From Flavobacteriaceae bacterium (GTDB lineage: Bacteria; Bacteroidota; Bacteroidia; Flavobacteriales; Flavobacteriaceae), in NCBI GenBank assembly GCA_028825365.1, contig JAPKAF010000011.1, positions 1-36,654 on the forward strand: a DNA stretch of 36,654 bases, in the 5' to 3' direction. The notes beneath the pieces were generated by a model. The model worked only from the letters and a program-made list of their open reading frames with translations. It was not told the origin of the DNA and did not search any database. This document shows positions 34,876 through 36,654 of this stretch, piece after piece (position 1 is the first letter of the stretch; each line of letters opens with the position of its first letter). Position numbers and translations under genes: made by a program.

Positions 34876-35028
34876 TTAAGATTTATTTATTTCTTTTTTT
34901 AGCTCTTTAATTCTACTTATTCTCATTGATGTTTTAAGGTCAGGGTTATGCCCTTCATTTTTAAAATCTCTACTAACTCTTTTTTGAAGCTGATGTAACT
35001 TGTGTGCTAATTTTCCTTTTAAAGTCAT
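34876..35028 (-). CDS. 50-residue basic small protein (not in ORF track)
   Basis: Read on the minus strand from ATG at 35028 to TAA at 34876: MTLKGKLAHKLHQLQKRVSR and on to a Lys-rich end (IKELKKEINKS). It is helical and strongly basic, with no Cys, signal or membrane segment. It starts 43 bases after the ParB-like gene on the same strand and fills almost the whole gap before the convergent DUF6588-like gene. Coding is supported by the clean frame and sensible composition, but not proven. No family recognised. Confidence 0.5.
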   Translation of the reverse strand: MTLKGKLAHKLHQLQKRVSRDFKNEGHNPDLKTSMRISRIKELKKEINKS

Positions 35029-35071
35029 GCTGAAAGATTTATAGTTATATAATAATAACTACAAGATCAGC

Positions 35072-35518
35072 TTAATTATTGCCTTTTAATTTAAACAAGC
35101 TTGACAATAATATAATTGGCTCCCAATTCTTGGTTGATGAGGAGTAAAATATATGTCTTGTGCTTTTTGGCGTAAGTAGGTTGTTCGTTTCTCCGTGTTT
35201 AACAATTTGATTTTTAGTTATTTTCTCTTCATAGTCGGTCTTAATTTGATCTGAACTATAATCTAAAAGTGTAACGGGGATTTGCTTGTACCCAAGTTTC
35301 TTCAAAGCAAAGTATCTGTGGTGTCCGTCAATAATTACAAATGACTTACTACAGCACAAAATTGAAGAAATAATGATGTCATTATTATTAAAAGATTCAA
35401 TATATTTTATAAGCTTATTTGCTTTTGGTTCAATTATTTGCTCGTGAGTGATTAACTTTTCAACATTGATTAATTTAACTCCGGTTATAATTTTCTTGTC
35501 AAATTCTACAGAATGCAT
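35072..35518 (-). CDS. ParB/Srx-fold protein, SerK/SbnI-like (possible free serine kinase)
   Basis: 148 residues. An N-terminal ParB/sulfiredoxin-like domain has VEKLITHEQ with Glu26, and IIDGHHRYFALKKLGYKQIPVTLLDY with DGHHR at residues 64-68. That HEx...DGHHRY layout is typical of the archaeal ADP-dependent serine kinase SerK and the related staphylococcal SbnI, where the early Glu is catalytic and DGxHR binds the nucleotide. A C-terminal LLTPKSTRHIF segment resembles the tail of those proteins. It lacks a helix-turn-helix for DNA partitioning. Serine phosphorylation is an inference; a nucleotide-binding regulator is the alternative. It lies 18 bases after the PQQ dehydrogenase. Confidence 0.6.
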   Translation of the reverse strand: MHSVEFDKKIITGVKLINVEKLITHEQIIEPKANKLIKYIESFNNNDIIISSILCCSKSFVIIDGHHRYFALKKLGYKQIPVTLLDYSSDQIKTDYEEKITKNQIVKHGETNNLLTPKSTRHIFYSSSTKNWEPIILLSSLFKLKGNN

Positions 35519-35536
35519 AGCTTTTAATTTTATTTG

Positions 35537-36654
35537 TTATTGCGGCATCAAATCTAGTTCTTTATCTGGAATTCTCAAATAACTTTTTTGTTTTATTTTT
35601 TCCATTTGATCGAGCTGGTCTTGACCAAATTCTGACTTATTGGCGTTAAAAATCACTCTCCATATTTTTCCTTTTTTAGACTCTGAGATATACAAAGAGC
35701 CATCAGGTCCTTGCGCTAGGCCCATGGGTCTATATTTAGAATCTTCCATTTGCGTAACAAGGTCAGTTCCGGTAAACCCATCTGCAAAAACTTCCCAATT
35801 CCCTTTAGGTTTACCATTTTCAAATGGAATAAAAGCTACGATATAACCTGCTTGAGGATATGGTGACCTATTGGTTGAGCCGTGAAAGGCAATAAAGGCT
35901 CCGTTTTTATACCTTTCAGGAAACTGATTTCCTGTATAAAACATCAAATCGTTAGGCGCCCAATGTGCGGGGAGACCCATGATCGGGTCTGTATAACCTT
36001 TAGCCTCTTGGTTGCCTTTACCACCATACTCTGGGGCCAACATTCTTTTATTTTTAAAATGGTCGTAGTAAGTGTAGGGCCATCCAAAATCATCGCCTTC
36101 TTTAATAAGCATAAACTCTTCAGATGGTAAAACACTGTTTTGCCATTTACTGTAGTAGTCTGGAGCGTGGCCATGAAGGTAGTCCCTTCCGTGATTTACA
36201 GCATAAAGGTTGTCTTCTTTTTCGTTCCAGGAGATCCCTACAATACTTCTAAGACCTGTAGCGAATCTTACTCCGTCAGACTGTCTTTGGTCTAATTTAT
36301 TTTCATCAAATTTCCATACTCCACCAAGAATATTTAGTTGTGAGCAAGGGAACTCTCCTTTTACAACAGCATCTGGATCGCCTGCCGTTAATCTTAAATC
36401 TTCACACGAGTTTGTTGGAGCGCTAAATGTAACATACATGCCTCCTTTATTATCAAAAGCTAATGACTTTGCATTGTGCCACCTAATAGGGTATTCGTCA
36501 ACCATGATAACCTCTGGCTTCCCTTTTGGAATAAGATTTCCTTCATCTAGTTTTTGTCTATAAACAACTAATTCAGAGCTATAATATAAATATCCATTAT
36601 GGATTTTCATTTCTGTTGCAAACCTTCCGTCATTTGGATAATCACCAAACCTCT
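35537..36654 (-). CDS. PQQ-type sugar (glucose/sorbosone) dehydrogenase, N-terminus cut by window
   Basis: The track starts at 36610, but the frame stays open to the window edge (…RFGDYPNDGRFATE before that Met), so the gene continues beyond 36654. The 372 visible residues form a six-bladed beta-propeller of the GSDH/sorbosone dehydrogenase family: GLRSIVGISWNEKEDNLYAVNHGRD, GDDFGWPYTYYDH, PAHWAPNDLMFYTGNQFP, FIAFHGSTNRSPYPQAGY and RPMGLAQGPDGSLYISES. Members oxidise aldoses or sorbosone with PQQ, normally in the periplasm. PQQ synthesis genes are not seen. The substrate is unknown. Confidence 0.82.
   Translation of the reverse strand, partial: RFGDYPNDGRFATEMKIHNGYLYYSSELVVYRQKLDEGNLIPKGKPEVIMVDEYPIRWHNAKSLAFDNKGGMYVTFSAPTNSCEDLRLTAGDPDAVVKGEFPCSQLNILGGVWKFDENKLDQRQSDGVRFATGLRSIVGISWNEKEDNLYAVNHGRDYLHGHAPDYYSKWQNSVLPSEEFMLIKEGDDFGWPYTYYDHFKNKRMLAPEYGGKGNQEAKGYTDPIMGLPAHWAPNDLMFYTGNQFPERYKNGAFIAFHGSTNRSPYPQAGYIVAFIPFENGKPKGNWEVFADGFTGTDLVTQMEDSKYRPMGLAQGPDGSLYISESKKGKIWRVIFNANKSEFGQDQLDQMEKIKQKSYLRIPDKELDLMPQ

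Noticed and set aside
35072-35518. Chromosome partition ParB near an origin or plasmid
   Set aside because: There is no ParA, no helix-turn-helix domain and no parS-like palindrome nearby; motifs fit SerK/SbnI better.
36210-36563. 117-residue plus-strand ORF over the sugar dehydrogenase
   Set aside because: Antisense to a clear beta-propeller coding region, no family resemblance.
1-36654. tRNA, rRNA, riboswitch or insertion sequence
   Set aside because: I looked for tRNA arms, rRNA-like sequence, an FMN riboswitch before ribE (the gap is only about 60 bases) and transposase ORFs with inverted repeats, and saw none.

Overview
The window is AT-rich (roughly two thirds A+T by eye) and densely coded. 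It looks like the chromosome of a marine-type Bacteroidetes/Flavobacteriia bacterium. The evidence is the protein families present (DUF4920, DUF2911, DUF6588-like, a long-form aromatic amino acid hydroxylase, a short homogentisate dioxygenase, an S74 tail-fibre adhesin), the gene order pdxA-DUF177-rpmF-fabH-accB-accC, the absence of Shine-Dalgarno-like sites, and several upstream octamers matching the Bacteroidetes -7 element TAnnTTTG. No rRNA, tRNA, CRISPR, insertion sequence or prophage was seen.

Layout. (1) 1-5139 (+): the 3' end of a YadA-head/peptidase S74 adhesin, then two different secreted GH3 glycosidases, all three joined by 4-base ATGA overlaps. (2) 5159-8579: a DUF4920 lipoprotein (-), a divergent M3 metallopeptidase lipoprotein (+), a SemiSWEET sugar transporter, and a DUF805 membrane protein closed by a clear terminator. 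(3) 8846-15054 (+): a tyrosine/phenylalanine catabolic operon, hmgA-hppD-phhA-fahA, plus a flavin-reductase-like protein and a 79-residue protein of unknown function. Together these convert Phe to Tyr and carry 4-hydroxyphenylpyruvate through homogentisate to fumarate and acetoacetate. The aminotransferase and maleylacetoacetate isomerase are not in the window. (4) 15108-18176 (+): GNAT acetyltransferase, MATE exporter, QueD/PTPS-family enzyme and LpxH. (5) 18173-22244 (-): rsmI-OsmC-recJ-MFS, with almost no spacing. (6) 22361-25135 (+): tdk, alr, asd. (7) 25177-31254 (-): pdxA, DUF177, rpmF, terminator, fabH, accB, accC and a DAO-family oxidoreductase, so ribosome and fatty-acid-initiation genes sit together. 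(8) 31318-34871 (+): ribE, then an envelope operon of DUF2911, amidohydrolase and beta-barrel-like protein. (9) 34876-36654 (-): a 50-residue ORF missing from the ORF track, a ParB/Srx-fold protein resembling SerK/SbnI serine kinases, and a truncated PQQ-type sugar dehydrogenase.

Most of the window is ordinary flavobacterial housekeeping. The strongest unexplained signal is structural. Two intergenic regions (about 29227-29349 and 31919-32004) carry long series of A-tracts spaced about one helical turn apart, 12 and 9 tracts respectively, which predicts strong intrinsic DNA curvature. The first lies between the rpmF terminator and fabH, and it also creates a false 31-residue hydrophobic N-terminal extension on the fabH ORF. 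Other points of interest are the adhesin-GH3 translational coupling, the uncharacterised C-terminal half of the phenylalanine hydroxylase, the TTG-started small protein in the tyrosine operon, and the SerK-like protein with its small neighbour. I did not find anything I would confidently call a new defence or mobile system.
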